A stretch of 51,227 nucleotides of DNA, from NCBI GenBank assembly GCA_902536925.1, contig CACAZL010000006.1, positions 7,501 to 58,727 of the forward strand, read 5' to 3'. The DNA is from an uncultured Pelagibacteraceae bacterium. GTDB lineage: Bacteria; Pseudomonadota; Alphaproteobacteria; Pelagibacterales; Pelagibacteraceae. Positions 28,862 to 37,099 of the stretch are shown here, in pieces (the first letter of the stretch is position 1; each line of letters starts with the position of its first letter). A program made the translations under genes and the position numbers. The notes below the pieces were generated by a model. It did no database searches. It had not been told where the DNA came from and worked only from the letters and a program-made list of their open reading frames with translations.

Positions 28862-30187
28862 ATGAATAATCAGGTCAAGATATCAAAAAAAATTACTAAA
28901 TTTAATAAAACTATTGAAGTTAGTGGAGACAAAAGTATCTCAATTAGATGTGTACTGTTAGCATCACAAGCTATTGGTAAATCGAAAATATATAATTTGC
29001 TAGAAGCAGATGATGTTTTGAATGCACTTAAATCTATAAAAAAATTAGGAATAAATTATAAAAAATTCAAAAATTATTACGAAATCTACGGCCTCGGTTT
29101 AAAAGGGTTTGAGACAAAAAAAAAATTAGTTTTAAATGCAGGTAATTCAGGAACCTTAGCAAGATTAATATTAGGTTTATTAGTTGATGCAAAAAATCAA
29201 ATTACAATAACAGGAGACAAAAGTCTCTCTAAAAGAGATTTTTCGAGAGTAACAGAGCCTTTAAAATATTTTGGAGCTACTTTTGGCTCAAATAAAAAAA
29301 AATTGCCCGTTAAAATTAAAGGAACAAAATTTTTAAGACCAATTAATTACTATGAAAAAATTGGAAGCGCGCAATGTAAAAGCGCAATTATGTTGGCTGG
29401 ACTAAAATCTCCTGGCATTACAAATGTAAAAGCTAAAAAGTCAAGAGATCATACTGAAATACTTTTCAAAAATCTTGGAATTCCTACAAAAGTAATAAAA
29501 GGAAAAAAATATGACTATATTCAAATCAAAGGAGAAAAAAACTTTAGCTGCTTTAATTACAAAATTCCCGGCGATATTAGCTCTTGTTCTTTTTTTTTAG
29601 TTTTAACTCTATTATCTAAAGATTCTAAACTTATTATAAAAAATGTTAATATTAATAATACAAGAACCGGAATAATAAAAATATTGAATAGGATGAATGC
29701 AAAAATATTATTTAAAAACAAAAAAAAATATAAAGGGGAATTAATTTCAGATATTGAAGTAAGAAGTATTACGAACATTAAATCAATAAATTGCCCACCA
29801 AGTTTAAATAGTTCTGCTATTGACGAGTTTTTAGTTATCTTTTTAGTTGCTGCAAAGGCAAATGGCGTGTCAAAATTTTATGATTTGGATGAATTGAATA
29901 AAAAGGAAAGTCCTAGATTAGATATTGCTGTAAATTTTTTAAAAATGATAGGCATTAAAGTAATAAGAAATAATAATGATATTAAAATATTTGGAAATCC
30001 AGATTTAAATTTGAGTGATAATTATTACGTTAAAAATTTTAATAAAGATCACAGAATTTTTATGATGTCATGTGTGGCAGCTTTAACATATGGAGGTAAA
30101 TGGAAAATTAATGACAGAAAATCTACATATACCTCATTTCCCAAATTTTTTAAAACTATAAAATCACTTGGTGCAAAAATAAATTGA
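28862..30187 (+). CDS. aroA: 3-phosphoshikimate 1-carboxyvinyltransferase (EPSP synthase)
   Basis: 441 residues. Adds PEP to shikimate 3-phosphate. N-terminal SGDKSISIRCVLLA contains the substrate Lys and Arg; NAGNSGTLARL is the active-site loop; SAIDEF and LNKKESPRLD are the PEP-side motifs (KES kept, with Pro where D is common). It precedes cmk with a 4 bp overlap (aroA stop TGA, cmk start TTG). Confidence 0.95.
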   Translation: MNNQVKISKKITKFNKTIEVSGDKSISIRCVLLASQAIGKSKIYNLLEADDVLNALKSIKKLGINYKKFKNYYEIYGLGLKGFETKKKLVLNAGNSGTLARLILGLLVDAKNQITITGDKSLSKRDFSRVTEPLKYFGATFGSNKKKLPVKIKGTKFLRPINYYEKIGSAQCKSAIMLAGLKSPGITNVKAKKSRDHTEILFKNLGIPTKVIKGKKYDYIQIKGEKNFSCFNYKIPGDISSCSFFLVLTLLSKDSKLIIKNVNINNTRTGIIKILNRMNAKILFKNKKKYKGELISDIEVRSITNIKSINCPPSLNSSAIDEFLVIFLVAAKANGVSKFYDLDELNKKESPRLDIAVNFLKMIGIKVIRNNNDIKIFGNPDLNLSDNYYVKNFNKDHRIFMMSCVAALTYGGKWKINDRKSTYTSFPKFFKTIKSLGAKIN

Positions 30188-30867
30188 ATAAAAGAAAAAA
30201 TATTTTAACTGTTGCTATAGATTCTCCTGCTGGAGCAGGTGCAGGTACACAAGCTATATTAATTGCTAAAGAATATAACTTACTATACTTGGATACTGGA
30301 AAGATATATCGTTTTATTGGAAGTTTAAAATTAAAAAAAAAAAAATTAAACTATAACTATATAAAGTCAAAAATAAAAAAATTAAAATTCAAAGATTTAA
30401 AAAGTAAAAGGTTGCTTGATGATAATGTTGCAACAATAGCATCAGTCATTGCAAAAGATAAAAAAATAAGAGAAATTGTAAAAAAATTTCAAATCAATTG
30501 TGCTTATAATCCTCCAAAAAAATTCTTTGGATCTGTATTAGATGGAAGAGATATCACATCTGTAATAATGAAAAGTGCGATGTTTAAATTTTATATAACT
30601 GCAAGTCTTAAGGTGAGAGCTCTAAGGAGATATAAAGAATATAAAAAATTAAAAAAAAAATTGAGCTACAACGATGTTCTAAAAAGCTTAAAAAATAGGG
30701 ATTATTTAGACAAAAATAGAAAAAATAATCCTTTGAAAAAAACTAAAGATTCAATCTTGATTAATACTACTAAATTAAGTAAGAAAGCCTGCTTTAAAAA
30801 AATTAAAGCAATAATTGATAAAAAAATAAAACTTAATGGAAATTTACAAAGATTTACAAACGCCTGA
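30184..30867 (+). CDS. cmk: Cytidylate kinase with altered P-loop
   Basis: 227 residues, TTG start at 30184 overlapping the aroA stop. It should phosphorylate CMP and dCMP. The family P-loop GPSGAGKGT reads S14-PAGAGAGT: the Walker A lysine is A20 and the first Gly is S14. The rest is intact: LLYLDTGKIYR, SVLDGRDITS and NRDYLDKNRKNNPL. It overlaps rpsA by 32 bp, as in many relatives. Whether it still binds ATP normally cannot be read here. Confidence 0.9.
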   Translation: MNKRKNILTVAIDSPAGAGAGTQAILIAKEYNLLYLDTGKIYRFIGSLKLKKKKLNYNYIKSKIKKLKFKDLKSKRLLDDNVATIASVIAKDKKIREIVKKFQINCAYNPPKKFFGSVLDGRDITSVIMKSAMFKFYITASLKVRALRRYKEYKKLKKKLSYNDVLKSLKNRDYLDKNRKNNPLKKTKDSILINTTKLSKKACFKKIKAIIDKKIKLNGNLQRFTNA

Positions 30868-32575
30868 AAGTCAAGAATTTCAAAAACTTTTAAACTCACA
30901 ATTATCAAAAAACAAAATAGAAGAAGGCAAAATTATTGACGGTAAGGTTACAAAAATAACTGAAAAATTCGTATTTATCTTTATACCAGGTCTTAAAAGT
31001 GAGCCAATTGTAGATATAAACGAGTTAAAATTAATTGGCCTAAAGGATAAAATCAAAATCGGGGAAAAAATATCAGTATTATTGGAGAAAATTGAAAATA
31101 TAAATGGGGAAGTCATTGTCTCAGCATTAAAAGCTCAAAAAATAAAAGGTTGGTATAAACTTGAAAAAGCATATGAAGAAAATGAATCAATTTTAGGGAA
31201 AATAACTTCAAAGTGCAAAGGTGGAGTGATTGTTGAGCATATAGATACTGGATCTCTTATGTTTTGTCCAGGATCACAAATAAGTGATAAACCTTTAAAA
31301 AATATTGATCATCTAATAGGCATAGAGCAAAAGTTTGCAATCATAAAATTAGATAAAATTAGGGGTAACGCTTGTGTTTCTAGAAGACAAATTGTTTCTT
31401 CAAATAAAAGAGAAGATAAAGCAAAAATAATTGAAAAATTTAAAGTTGGAGACATAATAAAAGATGCTGTGGTAAAGGGATACTCATCTTTCGGATGTTT
31501 TTTTGAGGTAACAACTCCAGAAGGAACATTAGATACACTCTGTCATCTTCAGGAAATAAGTTATAGCAGAGTGAATCATCCTGATGAAATTTTTAATATT
31601 GGGGAAAAGCATGACTTAAAAGTAATTTCTATTGATATGGAAAAGCTTCAGGTTGGATGCTCTATTAAACAATTATCACCTGACCCATTTGAACATATAT
31701 CAAATTACGAAATTGGAAAAAAATACAAGGTAAAAGTTGAAAAAATAACTGATTATGGATGCTTCTGTTCATTAGAACCAGGTCTTAGTACTTTACTACA
31801 TAGCAGCGAAATGAGTTGGACGAAACGAAACATAGTACCAAAAAAATTATTTAAAGTTGGAGATTTAATTTGGTGTGTAATAACAGAAATAGACACGGAA
31901 AAAAGAAGAATAGCTATTTCTCATAAGCTAACTATAGATAATCCTTACGAAACTTTTGCGAAAGATTTTCCAGAAGGCAGTGAAGTTAATGGTGTAATTT
32001 CAAGCATGAATGAATACGCATTGTACATAAAACTCGAAAATTATGATATTGACGGCTTCCTCCACGCTAATGATTTAAGTTTTTTAGGTAATCCTGAAGA
32101 AGAATTAAAGAAATTTAAAAAGGGTGAAAACATAAAAGTTAAAGTTTTAGAAATAAAAAAGGATGAACAAAAAATTCGTGTGGGCTTAAAACAACTTGGA
32201 AAAGATCCATTTGATTGGTTTAAAGGAAAAAAAGTAAATGATATAATAACAGTAAGCGTAATTTCTTCAGATAACAAAGGTTTAACAGTAAAACCAGAAA
32301 ACTGTGAATTAGAATTTCTTATTAAAAAATCGAATATTGCAGTTAATGCTTCAGATGCTAGACCATCAAGATTTGTGGGTTCAGAGAGGATTGATGCCGC
32401 CATCTCGGAACTGAATTTAGAAAAAAGAAAAGTGAGTTTAAGTATCAAACTACTTGAAGAATTACAAAATAAAGAAGCTGTATCGAAATTCTCAAGTACA
32501 TTAAGTGGAAAAAACCTTCCATTTTCTTCATTGTCAGAAAAGCTAAGTGAGAAAAAAAAAACAGATGATGAGTAA
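30836..32575 (+). CDS. rpsA: 30S ribosomal protein S1
   Basis: 579 residues with six S1 OB-fold repeats (roughly 30-100, 115-185, 200-272, 290-360, 375-446, 460-530). The middle ones are clear, for example VKGYSSFGCFFEV and VEKITDYGCFCSLEPGL. It binds mRNA on the small subunit. Its start lies inside cmk; ihfB follows after 4 bp. No alternative ATG aligns with the N-terminus. Confidence 0.96.
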   Translation: MEIYKDLQTPESQEFQKLLNSQLSKNKIEEGKIIDGKVTKITEKFVFIFIPGLKSEPIVDINELKLIGLKDKIKIGEKISVLLEKIENINGEVIVSALKAQKIKGWYKLEKAYEENESILGKITSKCKGGVIVEHIDTGSLMFCPGSQISDKPLKNIDHLIGIEQKFAIIKLDKIRGNACVSRRQIVSSNKREDKAKIIEKFKVGDIIKDAVVKGYSSFGCFFEVTTPEGTLDTLCHLQEISYSRVNHPDEIFNIGEKHDLKVISIDMEKLQVGCSIKQLSPDPFEHISNYEIGKKYKVKVEKITDYGCFCSLEPGLSTLLHSSEMSWTKRNIVPKKLFKVGDLIWCVITEIDTEKRRIAISHKLTIDNPYETFAKDFPEGSEVNGVISSMNEYALYIKLENYDIDGFLHANDLSFLGNPEEELKKFKKGENIKVKVLEIKKDEQKIRVGLKQLGKDPFDWFKGKKVNDIITVSVISSDNKGLTVKPENCELEFLIKKSNIAVNASDARPSRFVGSERIDAAISELNLEKRKVSLSIKLLEELQNKEAVSKFSSTLSGKNLPFSSLSEKLSEKKKTDDE

Positions 32576-32579
32576 ATAG

Positions 32580-32870
32580 TTGAGTACAAAAAAATCAGAA
32601 CTAGTAGAAAAACTCGCAAACAACTACCCATCATTTTATAAGAAAGATCTTAAGCGTCTAGTAGAAATTTTTTTTTTAGAATTAAAAAGAGCATTAAAAA
32701 GACATGAGAGAGTGGAGCTAAGAGATATATTTACATTAGAAACTAAATTATATAAGGCAAAATTTGCCAGAAACCCCCGTACAAATGAAAAAATTTATGT
32801 AAATGAAAAACATTCTATAGCTTTCAAGTTGTCAAAAATGTGGTCAGAAAAGATTAATGAGGAAAAATAA
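32580..32870 (+). CDS. ihfB: Integration host factor beta-type / HU-family protein
   Basis: 96 residues, TTG start (32580). The N-terminus (KKSELVEKLANNYP) is that of IHF beta, and the beta arm has the conserved RNPRT, the Pro that intercalates DNA. The rest has diverged: the usual GFGSF is RDIFTLET. Next to rpsA, as in many proteobacteria, which favours the beta subunit. It overlaps pyrF by 14 bp. Confidence 0.88.
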   Translation: MSTKKSELVEKLANNYPSFYKKDLKRLVEIFFLELKRALKRHERVELRDIFTLETKLYKAKFARNPRTNEKIYVNEKHSIAFKLSKMWSEKINEEK

Positions 32871-33531
32871 AATATTTGTAGCTTGCGACACAAATAAAAT
32901 CAAAAAAATAAAAAAAATTATTAAAGACACAGCTAGTAGTGAAATTACTGTTGGGTATAAATTTGGCTTGGAATTCTTAAACTCTGTAAATGGAAGAAAA
33001 TTTGTATCAAGCTTAAAAAATAAAATTACATTTGGTGATTACAAAATCTCAGATATACCTAATACATGTTTTTCTGCTTTAAAAGCGGTAAGAGATTTAA
33101 ATTTTAATTACATAACTATACATATAAATTGCGGTTTAGATTCTTTAAAAGCTGCAAAGAAAGCCTCAGGAAAAACAAAGCTAGTAGGGGTAACAGTACT
33201 TACCTCTCTCGATAATAAATCATTAAAAAAAATTGGATTTAACGAAAATTTAGATAAAATTATTTATAAGCAAGCAAAGTTAGCAAATGAGGCTGGCTTA
33301 GATGCCGTAGTCTGTAGCGCGCATGAGGCAAAAATTGTTAAGAAAGTCTTTAAAAAAGAAATCATTACCCCTGGCATTAGGATGAATAATAAATTTGACG
33401 ATCAAAAAAGAGTGTATACTCCAAAAGAAGCTTATAAAAATGGAAGCGATTGGATTGTTATGGGTAGACCTATTATTAAAGGTAATATTAAAAAAAATAT
33501 TCAAAAATTAATTGATCATTTAAACCAATGA
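32857..33531 (+). CDS. pyrF: Orotidine 5'-phosphate decarboxylase
   Basis: 224 residues. Last step of UMP synthesis. The catalytic K-D-K-D set is complete: K35 in GYKFGLEF, then D61, K63 and D66 in FGDYKISDIPNT. The C-terminal phosphate loop has TPGIRM and VMGRPIIKG. It overlaps ihfB at the start and trpF by 4 bp at the end. Confidence 0.94.
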   Translation: MRKNKIFVACDTNKIKKIKKIIKDTASSEITVGYKFGLEFLNSVNGRKFVSSLKNKITFGDYKISDIPNTCFSALKAVRDLNFNYITIHINCGLDSLKAAKKASGKTKLVGVTVLTSLDNKSLKKIGFNENLDKIIYKQAKLANEAGLDAVVCSAHEAKIVKKVFKKEIITPGIRMNNKFDDQKRVYTPKEAYKNGSDWIVMGRPIIKGNIKKNIQKLIDHLNQ

Positions 33532-34145
33532 TCAAAGGTCTAAAAATATGCGGGGTCTCTGATCCTAAAACTTTGGGTTATATTTTGAATCATATTAAGC
33601 CTCCAGAGTTTGTGGGCTTCATAACAAATTATAAAAAAAGTAAAAGATTTGTTGAATATGAAAGATTAAAAGAATTAGTTAAAATAGACAAAAAAAAAGT
33701 AAATTTTACTTCCGTGCTTGTAAATCCAACCAATGAAACTTTAGAAAAAATTAAAGATTTAAATTTTGATTACTATCAGCTTTATAATGTTACACCTGAA
33801 AGGACCAAAGAAATAAAACTAAAGTATAAAGTAAAAATAATAACAGCAATAACTGTATCCAAAACAGAGGATGTAATTAAATATAAAGATTATTTAGAAA
33901 TGTCTGATATAATTTTATTTGATTCAAAAGGTTATCATAAATCTGAAAGTTTTGACCATAATTTATTGAAAGAAGTGCCCAAAGAATTAAACAAAATGAT
34001 TGCAGGAAATATACAAATAGAAGATATTCCTAATTTTAAATATGAAGATTTCATAATAGACATAAGTGGATCACTAGAAGATATTAATGGAAAAAAAGAT
34101 ATTGATAAAATTAACAAGTTATTAAATCTTTATGCAAGAATATGA
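33528..34145 (+). CDS. trpF: Phosphoribosylanthranilate isomerase, divergent
   Basis: 205 residues. TIM-barrel enzyme of tryptophan synthesis. Catalytic Cys is C8 in LKICGVS and the general acid Asp is D178 in IDISGSLED. The usual QLHG is QLYN. Order trpF-trpB-trpA-accD-folC supports the call. Many standard motif positions have changed, so identity rests on the two catalytic residues, size and order. Confidence 0.85.
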   Translation: MIKGLKICGVSDPKTLGYILNHIKPPEFVGFITNYKKSKRFVEYERLKELVKIDKKKVNFTSVLVNPTNETLEKIKDLNFDYYQLYNVTPERTKEIKLKYKVKIITAITVSKTEDVIKYKDYLEMSDIILFDSKGYHKSESFDHNLLKEVPKELNKMIAGNIQIEDIPNFKYEDFIIDISGSLEDINGKKDIDKINKLLNLYARI

Positions 34146-35386
34146 AAATTAAGAAAAAAATTCCACTAATTGATCAAGCTAATAAATTTGGATTTTGGGG
34201 TGGAAAGTTTGGAGGAAATTTTGTTCCTGAAACTTTAAAAAAACCTATCGAAGATTTAGAAATTTTATTTAATAAACTTAAAAAAGACAAAAGATTTATA
34301 GCTGAAAGAGACAAATATTTTAAAAATTGGGTTGGAAGTCCAACTCGTTTTATTAAATTAAAAAATTTAACAAAACATATTGGTGGGGCACAAATATGGT
34401 CAAAAGTTGTATCAGATGCCAATGGAGGAGCTCACAAAATTTATAACGCAACAGTTCATTGTTTGCTTGCAAAACGATCAGGCAAGAAAGTTGTGATAGG
34501 CGATACAGGTGCTGGATATGCGGGTAAGATGTTGAGTATGGCTGCTAAAAAATTTGATCTAAAGTGTAAAATTTTTATGGGTGCAAAAGACATTGCTAGA
34601 CAACAACCTAATGTAAAAGCTATAAAAAAAAACGGGGCTGAGGTCATTCCTGTATATTCAGGAAGTCAAACATTGGTAGATGCGGTTTCAGAATGTATGC
34701 GTTACTGGGTTGCTAATTGTGATACAACAGCTATGTGCGTTGGAAGTACTGTAGGACCAGCTGTTTTTGTTAGAATTTGTGGGTGGAGCACAAGTCAAAT
34801 TTCAAGGGAGCTGAAAGTTCAATTAATTAAGGAATTTGGATCGATACCAAAAAAACTTAAACTTTACAATTGTGTGGGTGGAGGAAGCTCTAGTTTTGGG
34901 TTTTGGAATGAGTTTATGCATTATAATAAAAAGCAGTGCGAATTTATCGGTGTAGAAGCTGGAGGGCCTACAAAAAGTAAAAAACATGCGGCACCTTTAA
35001 CTTATGGTTCGAAAATCGGAATTCTCCATGGTGCAGCCCAATATGTTAATCAAAATTCAGATGGACAAATAGAAGAGACAGAGTCTATTTCTGCAGGTTT
35101 GGATTACCCCGGAATTTCTCCGCTGCATTGTTTTTTAAAAGACACAAAGAGAGCTAGATATACCGCCGCAAGTGATGAACAAGCATTAGAAGCTTACAAA
35201 CTTGTCACAAGATTTGAAAAATTAAGACCATCTCTTGAACCTAGCCACGCATTCGCTGTTGCAATAAAAGAAGCAAAAAAATTGAGCAAGGATACAATCG
35301 TAGTAGTTAACAGTTGTGGTGATGCTTATAAGGATCAGGAAATTTTAGAGAAAAGATTAGGAAAAAAGTATGTTAAATCCAATTAG
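34142..35386 (+). CDS. trpB: Tryptophan synthase beta chain, divergent active site
   Basis: 414 residues. It joins indole and serine using PLP. The PLP lysine is K99 in GGAHKIYNA (usual GAHKINN). The catalytic Glu of the ETGAGQHG motif is D121 in DTGAGYAG, and His of the same motif is Ala. The phosphate loop GGGSNA is GGGSSS (246-251). The N-terminal GGNFVPETL and overall order fit TrpB. Either a fast-drifted TrpB or a TrpB-like enzyme; the former is favoured. Confidence 0.85.
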   Translation: MKIKKKIPLIDQANKFGFWGGKFGGNFVPETLKKPIEDLEILFNKLKKDKRFIAERDKYFKNWVGSPTRFIKLKNLTKHIGGAQIWSKVVSDANGGAHKIYNATVHCLLAKRSGKKVVIGDTGAGYAGKMLSMAAKKFDLKCKIFMGAKDIARQQPNVKAIKKNGAEVIPVYSGSQTLVDAVSECMRYWVANCDTTAMCVGSTVGPAVFVRICGWSTSQISRELKVQLIKEFGSIPKKLKLYNCVGGGSSSFGFWNEFMHYNKKQCEFIGVEAGGPTKSKKHAAPLTYGSKIGILHGAAQYVNQNSDGQIEETESISAGLDYPGISPLHCFLKDTKRARYTAASDEQALEAYKLVTRFEKLRPSLEPSHAFAVAIKEAKKLSKDTIVVVNSCGDAYKDQEILEKRLGKKYVKSN

Positions 35387-36170
35387 TGCAGCATTTACAA
35401 AAGCAAAACAAGAAAATAGGCCTGCTTTACTAACTTATACTGTTGCTGGTGATAGTTCAAAAAAACAATCTTTAAATATATTAAAATCAATTTCTAAAAA
35501 TGCAGATATTTTAGAAGTAGGTGTACCACACAACACCCCTGTAGCAGATGGTAGTCAAATTCAAACAAGTGCGTATAGAGCAATCAAAAATGGAATTAAA
35601 GTAAATGATATTTTCAAAATTGTAAAAGACTTCAAAAAGTTTGATAAAAATAAGCCCGTTATCTTGATGGGATATTACAATATGATCTTTCAATATGGTG
35701 AAAATAAATTCTTAAATAAATGTAAGTTATCTGGGGTAAATGGATTGATAGTTGTAGATTTACCTTGGCCAGAAAATAAGGATTTCGCAAAAAAATGTAA
35801 AAAAAAATTTATCTATTTTATTCAACTTTTATCACCAACAACTACAAAAATTAGGCTAAAAAAGATTATAAAAGATTCTCATCCGATGAGTTATTTTATT
35901 TCAATGTTAAGCACAACTGGTGGCAAACTAAAGGTATCACCTAAAGAGATAATAAAAAATTACTTCAAAATAAAAAAAATTAATCCAAAGAAAAAGGTAG
36001 TTATTGGTTTTGGAATAACAGAAAAAACAATAGGTAAACTTAAATCTGCAGATGGATTAGTTGTTGGAAGTGCTATTTGCAAGGAAATTAGCAGGAGTTT
36101 AAAGCATAGACAAAATCCTGTCACAAATGTAAGTAATCTTGTTAAAAAACTAAAAAACAAAATAAAATGA
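35370..36170 (+). CDS. trpA: Tryptophan synthase alpha chain
   Basis: 266 residues. It cleaves indole-3-glycerol phosphate. Catalytic E49 (LEVGVP) and D60 (VADGSQIQ) fall at the E. coli positions. GYYNMI, VVDLPWPEN and LLSPTTTKIR follow the family, though FSDP is HNTP. It overlaps trpB by 17 bp and accD by 4 bp. Confidence 0.94.
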   Translation: MLNPISAAFTKAKQENRPALLTYTVAGDSSKKQSLNILKSISKNADILEVGVPHNTPVADGSQIQTSAYRAIKNGIKVNDIFKIVKDFKKFDKNKPVILMGYYNMIFQYGENKFLNKCKLSGVNGLIVVDLPWPENKDFAKKCKKKFIYFIQLLSPTTTKIRLKKIIKDSHPMSYFISMLSTTGGKLKVSPKEIIKNYFKIKKINPKKKVVIGFGITEKTIGKLKSADGLVVGSAICKEISRSLKHRQNPVTNVSNLVKKLKNKIK

Positions 36171-37099
36171 ACTGGATAACAAAAGCCCTGAATTTTGGTG
36201 AAAAGATTAAAAGAGTTTTAAAAAAAAGACCATCAAAAGAAGATATAGCAAACTCAGACTGGACTAGTTGCTGCAAAGGTCCAATATTAAAAAAAGATCT
36301 TGAAGAAAATCTTTGGGTTTGTAGCTCGTGTGGAAAACATCATAGAATTAATTGCCGTCAAAGGTTTGATATTATTTTTGGAAAAAATGCTTATGAAATA
36401 CTTGATACACCAATTCCTGCCGAAGACCCGCTAGGATGGGTTGATACTAAATCTTATAAAGACAGATTAAAATCTGCACGCAAAAAAACTAATCAAAACT
36501 CAGCCGTGATGATTGCTAAAGGTAAAGTAAATGGTATTGATGTAACAGCTGGTGCAATAAATTTTGAGTTTATTGGTGGCTCAGTTGGGGCTGCTGAAGG
36601 AGAAGCAATTATTTATGGAGTTCAACACGCTATTGACAATCAAACACCATTTGTATTCTTTCCTTCTGGTGGTGGACAAAGAATGTTTGAGTCTCCTATT
36701 GCACTTGCAAATATGACAAGAACCACGCTTGCTATTAATGAGCTCAAAAAAAATAATCTTCCTTATTTAGTTTGTTTTACTGATCCAACTGCTGGTGGTA
36801 TTACGGCATCATTTGCAATGTTAGGAGATATTCATTTTGCTGAACCAGGTTGTTTGATAGCCTTTGCGGGAAAAAGAGTTATACAAGCAACAGTTAAAGA
36901 AGAGCTTAGTTCTGACTTTCAAACATCTGAATTTTTAGAAAAGCATGGATTTGTAGACAGAATTGTTGAACGAAAAGATTTAAAAACAGAAATAAGCTTA
37001 CTATTATCAATATTGTTAAAAAAAGATAATGCGGTAAATGAAAAGCAAATAAATGAAACTTCAGACAATATTGAATCGCTTGCAAAAGCTGCATCCTAA
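36167..37099 (+). CDS. accD: Acetyl-CoA carboxylase carboxyltransferase subunit beta
   Basis: 310 residues. Partner of AccA. The N-terminal zinc ribbon usually has CxxC...CxxC; here it is C35-C36 next to each other (WTSCCKG) and C52/C55 (VCSSCGKHH), a two-residue loss in the first knuckle. The crotonase-fold domain has SGGGQRMFES and DPTAGGITASFA, as usual. Overlaps folC by 47 bp. Confidence 0.95.
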   Translation: MNWITKALNFGEKIKRVLKKRPSKEDIANSDWTSCCKGPILKKDLEENLWVCSSCGKHHRINCRQRFDIIFGKNAYEILDTPIPAEDPLGWVDTKSYKDRLKSARKKTNQNSAVMIAKGKVNGIDVTAGAINFEFIGGSVGAAEGEAIIYGVQHAIDNQTPFVFFPSGGGQRMFESPIALANMTRTTLAINELKKNNLPYLVCFTDPTAGGITASFAMLGDIHFAEPGCLIAFAGKRVIQATVKEELSSDFQTSEFLEKHGFVDRIVERKDLKTEISLLLSILLKKDNAVNEKQINETSDNIESLAKAAS

